A DNA stretch of 64,000 bases, from positions 1 through 64,000 of the forward strand of contig JAGCVD010000014.1 of assembly GCA_017962545.1 (NCBI GenBank). The letters are read 5' to 3'. Position numbers and translations under genes: made by a program. Positions 26,964-34,591 of this stretch are shown one piece after another. The notes beneath the pieces were generated by a model. It was not told where the DNA came from and made no database searches. It saw only the letters and a program-made list of their open reading frames with translations. The DNA is from Bacteroidales bacterium. Its GTDB lineage: Bacteria; Bacteroidota; Bacteroidia; Bacteroidales; P3. The stretch's first letter is position 1, and the number at the start of each line of letters is the position of its first letter.

Positions 26964-27713
26964 ATGAAGAAGAATAGGTGTTTGCCCTTTTTCGCTCTGT
27001 TGGCTGTAATGTCGACGAGTTGTAGCATTTACCATCCCCAGGCGGTCGATATCCCGCTTATCAGTCATGCCGGTGATACGCGCGTCGATGCGTCGGTGGC
27101 TTTGTCGACATGGCTTCTGCCCGATGTGATGACTCTCAATGCCACCGTCAGCCATGGTTTCAACGACTGGCTGGCGGGCCAGGTGCACCTCAACTACGGC
27201 GGCGAGAACTATTACGGTCAGGCGGCCCCGGGCGCCTACCTGTCGCTGGGTGAGCACGGCCTTTTGGAAGGCTATGTGGGTATGGGGTTCGGCGGTGCTT
27301 GGCGCGACCAAGCTGAGCAGGTCTCGGATTCGGTTTCTTCGCGCACTTACAGTTATTCGGGTCGTTTCACGGTGCCTTTCGGCCAGGTGAACATCGGATG
27401 GCACGACCTTACCGGCGCCCATATCGACCTTGCCTTGGGTATCAAGGCCGGCGCCTACAATCCCAATTTCCAATATCGCGAGTATGATTCCAACGGTACG
27501 TTGGTCCCCGAGGACTGCTATACATATAATGTTCCTAGCTTCCTCTTCGAGCCGCAGCTTGTCTTCCGCATCGGTGGCGAGCATGTCAAGTTCTGCCTCC
27601 GTGGCAGCTATGCGTGGTTGAGTGACATTGAGGGCAACGTTACTTCGGGCACCTCCCACAATTTCACCTCCGACCTCTTCACCCTCAGCGCAGGCCTCAA
27701 CTTTACTTTCTGA
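26964..27713 (+). CDS. Putative outer-membrane lipoprotein, beta-strand rich, unknown function
   Basis: 249 residues starting at ATG 26964, where a lipoprotein signal begins (MKKNRCLPFFALLAVMSTSC, Cys20). The mature part is glycine/aromatic-rich with repeated strand patterns (LLEGYVGMGFGGAW, HIDLALGIKAGAYNPNF, FTLSAGLNFTF) and a terminal Phe. It looks like a small barrel or barrel-like beta protein. I do not recognise a named family. It is the first gene of a plus-strand group with an esterase 4 bp downstream. Confidence 0.6.
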   Translation: MKKNRCLPFFALLAVMSTSCSIYHPQAVDIPLISHAGDTRVDASVALSTWLLPDVMTLNATVSHGFNDWLAGQVHLNYGGENYYGQAAPGAYLSLGEHGLLEGYVGMGFGGAWRDQAEQVSDSVSSRTYSYSGRFTVPFGQVNIGWHDLTGAHIDLALGIKAGAYNPNFQYREYDSNGTLVPEDCYTYNVPSFLFEPQLVFRIGGEHVKFCLRGSYAWLSDIEGNVTSGTSHNFTSDLFTLSAGLNFTF

Positions 27714-27717
27714 CTTT

Positions 27718-28641
27718 ATGAAGAAAACTTTCCTGTTCCTCCTGTTGTCCGTCGTCGCCTTGTGTGCCGTCGCGCAGCAGAAGCAGACCTATAAGTATGT
27801 GGAGCGCGACTCATCGCTCTATCTCGATGTGTACCGTCCCGACGTTCAGCGTGCCGACCGCGCCTGTGTCATTGCCCTCTTCGGGGGTGGCTTTGTGGTG
27901 GGCGAGCGCGACAATAGTCTGCAGACCACCATCGCAAGCCAGCTGACGGCACGCGGCTACACGGTGGTCAGTCCCGATTACCGTCTGGGCCTCAAAGACA
28001 CCGTCAAGTTGAAAGAGTACCACAGCCTGTTCAAGGTGAACGATATGTTCCAGTGGGTCATCGACATCGCCACCGAGGACTGCGCTGCCGCCGTGGCCTG
28101 GGTGGTGGCTCATTCCGGCGAGTTGAACATCAATCCTGACCGTATCGTGCTGACGGGATGCTCGGCCGGCGCTATCACGGTACTGCAACTCGACTACTGC
28201 CGCGCCAACAGCCTGCCGCAGGCCTTAGTCCTGCCCGAGGGCTGGAGACCTGCCGCCGTGGTGCCCTATGCTGGCGCCGTGATGTGCAAGGGCAAGCCCA
28301 AATACAAGACGCCGCCGGCTCCCACCATGCTGATGCATGGCACCAAGGACAAGATTGTGGCCTACAAGCGCTTTCCCTCTGTCGTCAGCCACGCCCTGTG
28401 GGGTTCCTATACCATGTACAAGGTCTTCAGGAAGCAGGGCTATCCTTGCTGGATAGTGCGCTACGAGGGTATAGGTCACGAGGTGGCCTCGTTCCTGCCG
28501 GGCTCGGTCGACCTTTTCTGCGGCTTTGTGGAACAAGTCTTCACGGGCCGTCGCACCACGATGGACGCCACCATGCGCGACGAGAAGCTTGTGCCTACCA
28601 AGTGGACCAAGATGAGTGTATTTGACATCTACAAACAATGA
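27718..28641 (+). CDS. Secreted alpha/beta-hydrolase (carboxylesterase-like)
   Basis: 307 residues from ATG 27718, with a signal peptide ending ALCAVAQ. The oxyanion loop is FGGGFVVG, the nucleophile elbow GCSAG, the acid Asp lies in HGTKDKIV and the His in GIGHEVA. It resembles the BD-FAE/acetyl-esterase group. The substrate is not evident; deacylation of periplasmic glycans or lipids is possible. Its stop overlaps the U32 start (ATGA). Confidence 0.85.
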   Translation: MKKTFLFLLLSVVALCAVAQQKQTYKYVERDSSLYLDVYRPDVQRADRACVIALFGGGFVVGERDNSLQTTIASQLTARGYTVVSPDYRLGLKDTVKLKEYHSLFKVNDMFQWVIDIATEDCAAAVAWVVAHSGELNINPDRIVLTGCSAGAITVLQLDYCRANSLPQALVLPEGWRPAAVVPYAGAVMCKGKPKYKTPPAPTMLMHGTKDKIVAYKRFPSVVSHALWGSYTMYKVFRKQGYPCWIVRYEGIGHEVASFLPGSVDLFCGFVEQVFTGRRTTMDATMRDEKLVPTKWTKMSVFDIYKQ

Positions 28642-29933
28642 ATACAGAACTAGCTACCCCCCTCTCCTGCGAGGAGAGGCGTGAGGGGGTGAGGCCTGAG
28701 ATTATGGCTCCAGTGGGGTCGTGGGAGAGTCTGCAGGCGGCGTTGCAGGGTGGTGCCAATGCGGTGTACTTTGGAGTCGGTAAACTCAATATGCGCTCCC
28801 GTTCGGCGGCCAATTTCACTATCGACGATTTGCCGCGTATCACCGCCATCGCTCATGGTGCCGGAGTGCGCACCTACCTTACCGTCAATACTATTATCTA
28901 TAACTCCGAGATTAAGGAGATGCACCGCCTTCTGGAGGCCGCCAAAGAGGCCGGCATCAGCGCCATCATCGCCTCCGACATGGCAGTCATAAGCTATGCC
29001 AACAGCATAGGTGTCGAGGTGCATGTCTCCACACAGTGCAACGTGAGTAACGTCGAGGCGGTGCGCTGGTATGCGCAGTTTGCCGACGTCATCGTCACCG
29101 CCCGCGAATTGCCCCTCGGCCAAGTGGCCGAGATTACGCAATATATCCGTGACAACGACATCCGAGGTCCCAAAGGGGAGTTGGTCCAGGTGGAGGTATT
29201 TGCCCATGGTGCCCTCTGTATGAGTGTCAGCGGCAAGTGTTACCTTTCGCTCGACAACTACAACTACTCTGCCAACCGTGGTGCCTGTCTGCAGCTCTGC
29301 CGTCGTGGCTACATCGTCAAGGACAAGGAGAGCGACCTTGAGTTGGAGATTGACAACGAGTACATCATGTCGCCCAAGGACCTCTGTACCATCGGCTTCC
29401 TCGACAAGATTGTCCGTGCCGGCGTAAGAGTGCTGAAGATTGAGGGGCGTGGTCGCAGTGCCGACTATGTGCGTACGGTCACCGAGTGTTACCGTGAAGC
29501 GGTGGAGGCCATCGCCGACGGTAGTTACAGCCAGAAGAAGATTGATGGATGGATGCAGCGGCTGGCCACCGTCTTTAACCGAGGCTTCTGGGACGGCTAC
29601 TACCTCGGTCGCCGTCTCGGCGAGTGGAGTGAGCGCTATGGTAGCCAGGCCACCGAGCAGAAGGTGTACCTGGGGCCCGTACATAACTACTTTGGCCGCA
29701 TCGGCGTGGCCGAGGTGCACTTACAGACCAACGAGACGTTGCACGTGGGCGAAGAGGTGATGGTCATCGGCGAGACCACGGGTGTTTATCGCGACACCAT
29801 CCGTGAGATGCGTACCGACCGCGACCCAGTGCCCGAAGTGCATCAGGGCGACCGCTTCAGTTTCGCCACCACGGCAACGTTGCACCGTGGCGACAAGGTA
29901 TACCGTATAGACAAGGTAAACGATGAGTTCTAA
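28638..29933 (+). CDS. U32-family peptidase-like protein (TrhP/YegQ-like)
   Basis: 431 residues. After an unusual N-terminal 17 residues encoded by a GC-rich hairpin repeat, the family starts with RPEIMAPVGSWESL. AFAHGALC-like VFAHGALCMSVSGKCYLS and RGACLQLCRRGY are the U32 signature, and VLKIEGRGRSADYV is conserved. E. coli TrhP uses prephenate to make 5-hydroxyuridine in tRNA wobble position 34, so a tRNA-modification role is plausible despite the 'peptidase' name. Starts at ATG 28638 (coupled to the esterase) or GTG 28689 are both possible. It overlaps hflX by 11 bp. Confidence 0.85.
   Translation: MNTELATPLSCEERREGVRPEIMAPVGSWESLQAALQGGANAVYFGVGKLNMRSRSAANFTIDDLPRITAIAHGAGVRTYLTVNTIIYNSEIKEMHRLLEAAKEAGISAIIASDMAVISYANSIGVEVHVSTQCNVSNVEAVRWYAQFADVIVTARELPLGQVAEITQYIRDNDIRGPKGELVQVEVFAHGALCMSVSGKCYLSLDNYNYSANRGACLQLCRRGYIVKDKESDLELEIDNEYIMSPKDLCTIGFLDKIVRAGVRVLKIEGRGRSADYVRTVTECYREAVEAIADGSYSQKKIDGWMQRLATVFNRGFWDGYYLGRRLGEWSERYGSQATEQKVYLGPVHNYFGRIGVAEVHLQTNETLHVGEEVMVIGETTGVYRDTIREMRTDRDPVPEVHQGDRFSFATTATLHRGDKVYRIDKVNDEF
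28657..28690. repeat. GC-rich hairpin repeat inside the start of the U32 gene
   Basis: CCTCTCCT (28661-28668) and AGGAGAGG (28672-28679) form a perfect 8-bp stem with a GCG loop, extended by CCCC/GGGG outer pairs across an internal bulge. The sequence resembles the CCCTCTCCT..GGAGAGG..GTGAGG dispersed palindromes known from many bacterial genomes. Here it is in frame. Confidence 0.7.
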
Positions 29934-31149
29934 CTGGAATCCCAATAAGCAAGGCAAGTTCCGTAACAGTATCGGCGAGGAGACGGCCAAACGGCTGTCG
30001 CCGCAAGAGCGCAACACTTTTAGCACCGATGTGGTGCCCGAGAAGGCCATCTTGGTGAGCATATGTCCCTCGGGGCAGACCATGGAGCGTACCGAGGAAT
30101 TCCTCGACGAGCTGGCTTTCCTGCTAGAGACTGCCGGAGGCATGGCGCTGAGGCGTGTGGTGCAGCGTCTGGAACGTCCCGACACACGCACCTATATTGG
30201 CAGCGGTAAGCTGGAAGAACTGAAGGAATATAAACAGGCCCTTGAGGCCGATTTCATCGTTTTTGACGACGAACTCTCGCCCGCACAGTTGCGTAACCTA
30301 GAGCGCGAACTCGAGTGTCGTATTCTGGACCGCACCACCCTCATTCTCGATATCTTCGCCAAGCGTGCCCGCACCTCGACGGCCAAAACGCAGGTCGAGC
30401 TGGCGCAGCTGCAGTACATGTTGCCGCGCCTTACCCGTATGTGGACGCACCTCGAGCGCCAGCGCGGCGGCATAGGCATGCGCGGCCCAGGCGAGACGCA
30501 GATTGAGACTGACCGCCGTCTCATCAAGGAGAAAATCGGCCTCCTCAAGGAGCAGTTGGCCTCCATCGACAAGCAAAAGACGTTGCAGCGCAAGAACCGT
30601 GAGAGCCTGGTGCGTGTGGCGCTGGTGGGCTACACCAATGTCGGCAAGAGCACCTTGATGAATGTGCTGAGCAAGAGCGACGTGCTGGCGGAGAACAAGC
30701 TCTTCGCCACCCTCGACACGACGGTGCGCAAGGTGGTCGTCGGCAATCTGCCGTTCCTGCTGTCCGACACGGTGGGCTTTATACGCAAACTCCCTACGCA
30801 GCTCGTCGAGAGTTTCAAGAGCACCCTTGACGAGGTGGTGGAGGCCGACCTGCTGCTGCATGTCGTCGACATCTCGCATCCCGACCACGAGGCGCAGATG
30901 GCCTCCGTCAACAAGACTCTCGGGGAGATTGGTGCCGCCGACAAGCCGACGCTTGTCGTCTTCAATAAAATAGATTGTATGAAGGCCGAGGATGATGAGA
31001 AGACCGACAGCCAGCCCGTCAGGCCGACAGGCAGTCTTTTTATCTCCGCCCGGCAGAAGAGTGGCATCGAACAGCTCCGTCAGCGCCTCTACGACGAGGT
31101 GTCGCGCATCCACGCCATCCGCTATCCCTACAACAATTTTCTCTATTGA
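29923..31149 (+). CDS. hflX: GTPase HflX
   Basis: A 408-residue ribosome-splitting GTPase. The N-terminal HflX domain (KLEELKEYKQALEADFIVFDDELSPAQLRNLE) is followed by a coiled-coil linker with GGIGMRGPGETQIETDRR. The G domain has G1 GYTNVGKST, G3 DTVGFIRKLP and G4 FNKID. It rescues stalled 70S or 50S ribosomes under stress. It overlaps the U32 gene by 11 bp and converges on uvrC across the palindromic repeat copy 2. Confidence 0.96.
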   Translation: MSSNWNPNKQGKFRNSIGEETAKRLSPQERNTFSTDVVPEKAILVSICPSGQTMERTEEFLDELAFLLETAGGMALRRVVQRLERPDTRTYIGSGKLEELKEYKQALEADFIVFDDELSPAQLRNLERELECRILDRTTLILDIFAKRARTSTAKTQVELAQLQYMLPRLTRMWTHLERQRGGIGMRGPGETQIETDRRLIKEKIGLLKEQLASIDKQKTLQRKNRESLVRVALVGYTNVGKSTLMNVLSKSDVLAENKLFATLDTTVRKVVVGNLPFLLSDTVGFIRKLPTQLVESFKSTLDEVVEADLLLHVVDISHPDHEAQMASVNKTLGEIGAADKPTLVVFNKIDCMKAEDDEKTDSQPVRPTGSLFISARQKSGIEQLRQRLYDEVSRIHAIRYPYNNFLY

Positions 31150-31177
31150 CTTATCCTTTTTAAGGGCGCTTTCTTTG

Positions 31178-31227
31178 CATTTCTTTGGTATTTCTTTGGA
31201 AAAAAGCAAAGAAATACCAAAGAAATG
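31178..31227. repeat. Dispersed palindromic repeat, copy 2 of 3
   Basis: Perfect 21-bp inverted arms flank the same GAAAAAAG spacer, with the same orientation as the other copies. An extra TTCTTTG unit precedes it at 31171. It sits between convergent hflX and uvrC and could double as a bidirectional terminator. Confidence 0.93.
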
Positions 31228-31237
31228 ATGAGGTGTA

Positions 31238-33055
31238 TCAGTCGTTCGGGTGGAGATGGGTATAGACTATCTTGGCTTTGGCGGGGCCTATGACGGCGGC
31301 CAGGTCGTCAAAAGTCTGCAGCTGTGTCTGTTTGACGCTGCCGAAGCGTAGCAGCAGGTTGTGGGCTGTTTTTTCGCCGATGCCGGGGATGTCGGTCAGC
31401 GTGGTGCGGAAGGTGCCCTTGGAACGTTTGTCTTTGTGGTAGGTGACGGCGAAGCGGTGCACCTCGTCCTGCAGGCGCTCGAGCAGGTGGAACAGCGGGT
31501 CGGTGGGCTTGAGTTGGACAACTTGTATTGAGGGAGTGAAATACAACAACTCGTTGGTTTTGTGACGGTCGTCTTTTGCGAGGCCGGCGATGGGGATGTC
31601 GAGCCCCATTTTGTTGTGTGTCACCTCCCAGGCCGCCCTCATCTGACCTTCGCCGCCGTCGACGACAAGCAGGTCGGGAGGTGAATTCTTGCTGTAGTGG
31701 CGCTCTATCACCTCAGCCATCGAGGCGTAGTCGTCGTTGCCTTGATTGGCGCGGATATTGAATTTTCGGTAGGCGTCTTTGTTGGGCTTGCCGGCGGTGA
31801 AGCGCACCATGCCGGCCACCGGGTAGGCACCCTGGAGGTGGCTGTTGTCGAAGCAGTCGATATTGAGGGGCAGCGTGGGTAACTGCAGGGCTTTCTGCAG
31901 GCGCTCGAGCAGTTTGACAGCCTGCGGCGCCGCCTCGCCTTGGGTGAGGGCGCGCTGATGGAGGCACTGTTTGCGGTAGCTTTCGACGTTGCGTATTGAG
32001 AGTTCGAGCAACTTGCGGCGGTCGCCCTTGGGATTGACGGTCTGCCGTAGGTATTCCTCAGGCAGGTCGGGCACGGCGAAGGGCAGTATGACCTCGGTGG
32101 CGGTGCTCTGCGACTGTTCGTGCAAGGCAGGGATGATGGTGGCCAGCAGCTCGCTGTCGCTCTCGTCGAGCTGCTTTTTCACCTCGTTGCTTATGCTGTA
32201 GATGATGGCGCCGTGCTTGATGCGCATGAAGTTGACCCATGCGGCGGGACCTCCCGCGGAGGCGTTGTCGTCGCTCAGCAGGCTTACCACGTCGACGTCT
32301 TTTACGTTGGTGCCGACCACGGTGCTGCGCCCCTGGTATTCTTCGAGCAGGTGTATCTTGTGTTTGATAAGTTCGGCCTCCTCGAAGCGCAGCGCCTCGG
32401 CGGCGGCGTACATGCGGGCTTTCAGTTCGTCGAGCAGGTCGCCGAAGTCGCCTTTCAGCAGTCGGCGTATGCTCTCGATGGTGGCCAGGTAGTCTTCTTT
32501 GCTCTGCTTGCCGGCACAGGGGGCTCCACAGAGGCCTATCTGGTATTTCATGCAGGGACGCTTGCCCATCCTGTCGCAGGTGCGGTAGGTGAACAGCTGT
32601 CGTATCACCTCCTGCAGTTCGCGGAGGATGCGGCCGTTTGGGTAGGGACCGTAGTAGTGGCCCTTGATGTTGCGGCGTCGGGTGTAGAGCAGGCGGGGGT
32701 ATTCCTCGTCGGTGATGCAGAGGTAGGGGTAGCTCTTGTCGTCTTTGAGCATGGAGTTGTAGCGCGGCTGGTAGCGTTTGATGAGGCTGTTCTCCAGCAG
32801 CAGGGCGTCGACCTCTGTGGCCACCACGGTGACGCGGATGTCGCGCACCGAGCGTACAAGCATTTTGATTTTGGGACTTTTGTCGTCGTAGTGGGTGAAG
32901 TAGCTGCTGACCCTGCGTTGCAGGTTGCGCGCTTTGCCGACATAGAGCACCTTGCCCTCGGCGTCGAGGTGCTGGTAGACTCCCGGGCTCTCCGGAATGG
33001 TCTTCAGCCGCAGGGCAATCTGCTCGATATTGGGATTGATGGAGGATGGAATCAT
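31238..33055 (-). CDS. uvrC: Excinuclease ABC subunit C
   Basis: 605 residues. The N-terminal GIY-YIG nuclease is at residues 15-95 (SPGVYQHLDAEGKVLYVGKARNL). A Cys-containing region follows (CDRMGKRPCMKYQIGLCGAPC). UvrB-binding UVR is near residue 210. The C-terminal RNase H-like nuclease has FDNSHLQGAYPVAGMV and LLVVDGGEGQ. The end is a helix-hairpin-helix (LTDIPGIGEKTAHNLL). It makes both incisions in nucleotide-excision repair. It directly abuts the gldH stop. Confidence 0.97.
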   Translation of the reverse strand: MIPSSINPNIEQIALRLKTIPESPGVYQHLDAEGKVLYVGKARNLQRRVSSYFTHYDDKSPKIKMLVRSVRDIRVTVVATEVDALLLENSLIKRYQPRYNSMLKDDKSYPYLCITDEEYPRLLYTRRRNIKGHYYGPYPNGRILRELQEVIRQLFTYRTCDRMGKRPCMKYQIGLCGAPCAGKQSKEDYLATIESIRRLLKGDFGDLLDELKARMYAAAEALRFEEAELIKHKIHLLEEYQGRSTVVGTNVKDVDVVSLLSDDNASAGGPAAWVNFMRIKHGAIIYSISNEVKKQLDESDSELLATIIPALHEQSQSTATEVILPFAVPDLPEEYLRQTVNPKGDRRKLLELSIRNVESYRKQCLHQRALTQGEAAPQAVKLLERLQKALQLPTLPLNIDCFDNSHLQGAYPVAGMVRFTAGKPNKDAYRKFNIRANQGNDDYASMAEVIERHYSKNSPPDLLVVDGGEGQMRAAWEVTHNKMGLDIPIAGLAKDDRHKTNELLYFTPSIQVVQLKPTDPLFHLLERLQDEVHRFAVTYHKDKRSKGTFRTTLTDIPGIGEKTAHNLLLRFGSVKQTQLQTFDDLAAVIGPAKAKIVYTHLHPND

Positions 33056-33532
33056 CTATAAATCATAGTCCACCGGAGCCTTGGTGACGGTGAGGCGGAG
33101 GCTGTGGATGCCTTCGAGGTCGTACTGGCTGGTGGCCTGGCTGACATCGGCACGGTAGGTGCCTTTCTTGTTGAAGCTGAAGTAGCTGCGTATGCGTCCT
33201 GTGGCCACACGCCAGCCGTTCTGCATCTCGCCGCGCCAGCGGCCTTTGTCTTTTAGCACCACTGCGCCGTAGAACTGGCGCTCTTCGCCGTTGGCTCCGT
33301 GGAGGATGAACATCACAGGCAGCTGCTCGTAGCGATAGACGGTGGTGTCGACAGCCACGGTGGCCTCGATATGGTAGTAGTCTTTCACATTGTTAACGTT
33401 CATCTCGAACACCTCGGGGGTGAAGCGGTTCCAGGTGTTGCGCTCGAAGGTGTGTTCCTCGTCGTAGAGAGGCTTGTCGCCGCAGGCGGTGCATAGCAGG
33501 ACACACACCAGTAGTGGTAAAATCTTCTTCAT
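33056..33532 (-). CDS. gldH: Gliding-motility lipoprotein GldH
   Basis: A 158-residue protein with a lipobox (LLCTAC, Cys16). The GldH pattern FERNTWNRFTPEVFEMNV and the C-terminal FNKKGTYRADVSQATSQYDLEGIHSLRLTV are present. GldH is a lipoprotein needed for gliding and T9SS function in flavobacteria; in non-motile Bacteroidales it is kept with the T9SS. It fits with the T9SS cargo in this window. It lies directly upstream of uvrC with no gap. Confidence 0.85.
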   Translation of the reverse strand: MKKILPLLVCVLLCTACGDKPLYDEEHTFERNTWNRFTPEVFEMNVNNVKDYYHIEATVAVDTTVYRYEQLPVMFILHGANGEERQFYGAVVLKDKGRWRGEMQNGWRVATGRIRSYFSFNKKGTYRADVSQATSQYDLEGIHSLRLTVTKAPVDYDL

Positions 33533-33542
33533 TTTTCTTGTC

Positions 33543-33608
33543 TCTTTATCTCCATATCTCCTTATCTCCTTATCTACTTATCTCCTTATCTCCTTATCTC
33601 CTTATCAC
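33543..33608. repeat. Octamer array (CTTATCTC-type)
   Basis: About eight degenerate copies of CTTATCTC in a row with an 8-bp period. They fill the gap between gldH and asd and run into the asd stop codon region. Confidence 0.85.
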
Positions 33609-34591
33609 CTGTCTCCTATCAACTCCTCCATGATTTGAATGGCGTTGGTGGCGGCGCCTTTGCGTATGTTGTCGGCCACAACCCAGAGGTTGAGGCTGTT
33701 GTGCTGCGAGAAGTCGCGTCGCAGGCGGCCCACCCACACCTCGTCGCGGTGATGTGACAGGATGGGCATAGGGTATTTGTTGGCGGCGGGGTCGTCGTAG
33801 AAGATAACGCCAGGAGTTTTGGCGATAAGTCGGCGCACCTCGTCAAGGTCGTAGTCCCTGCGAAGCTCGACATTCACCGCCTCGCTGTGGCCTCCCACCA
33901 CGGGGACGCGCACCACGGTGGCGGTAATCTGTATCGATGGGTCGCCGAATATCTTGCGGGTCTCGTCGACAAGCTTCTGCTCCTCGGTGGTGTAGCCGTC
34001 GGGCTGGAAATCGCCGCCGTGGGGGAAGAGGTTGCGGTGGATGGGGTTGGCGTACGCCCGCTCTGTGGGTGTGATGCCTTGTTCTTCGGCTTCCAGTTGA
34101 CGCACGGCCTTGATGCCCGTGCCGGTGATGCTCTGGTAGGTGGCTATCACGAGACGGCGGATGCCGTACTCGCGTTGCAGGGCCGAGATGGCCAGGACCA
34201 TCTGTATGGTAGAGCAGTTGGGGTTGGCGATGATTCGGTCGCTGCCTTTAACGGCGTTGATGTTTATCTCTGGGACCACCAGAGGAATGTCGGGGTCTTT
34301 GCGCCAGGCCGAACTGTTGTCGATGACCGTGGTGCCTACGGCGGCGAAGCGCGGCGCATATTCGCGTGAGGCGGCGGCGCCGGCCGAGAAGATGGCATAT
34401 TGCGGACGTTGTGCAATAGCATCGTCGACGCTCGTTACCGTCAGACGGCGACCGGCAAAGTCAATCTCTTTGCCCACACTCTTGGGCGATGCGGCGGCGA
34501 TGACTTCGGCATCGCCGAAGCCCCGCTCGGACAGCACGGTGAGCATCTCGCGGCCCACGAGGCCGGTGGCTCCTACTACAGCTATCTTCAT
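33605..34591 (-). CDS. asd: Aspartate-semialdehyde dehydrogenase
   Basis: 328 residues. It has an NADP-binding GATGLVGREML start. The catalytic Cys lies in NPNCSTIQMV, substrate-binding residues in SITGTGIKAVRQL, and the His in PVVGGHSEAVNVE. It makes aspartate semialdehyde for lysine/DAP, threonine and methionine; DapA (this window) uses its product. It overlaps the preceding T9SS cargo gene by one base (TAATG), so its expression is tied to that operon. Confidence 0.97.
   Translation of the reverse strand: MKIAVVGATGLVGREMLTVLSERGFGDAEVIAAASPKSVGKEIDFAGRRLTVTSVDDAIAQRPQYAIFSAGAAASREYAPRFAAVGTTVIDNSSAWRKDPDIPLVVPEININAVKGSDRIIANPNCSTIQMVLAISALQREYGIRRLVIATYQSITGTGIKAVRQLEAEEQGITPTERAYANPIHRNLFPHGGDFQPDGYTTEEQKLVDETRKIFGDPSIQITATVVRVPVVGGHSEAVNVELRRDYDLDEVRRLIAKTPGVIFYDDPAANKYPMPILSHHRDEVWVGRLRRDFSQHNSLNLWVVADNIRKGAATNAIQIMEELIGDR

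Noticed and set aside
33543..33608. Possible CRISPR array
   Set aside because: The units are only 8 bp with no spacers, and no cas gene is seen in the window.
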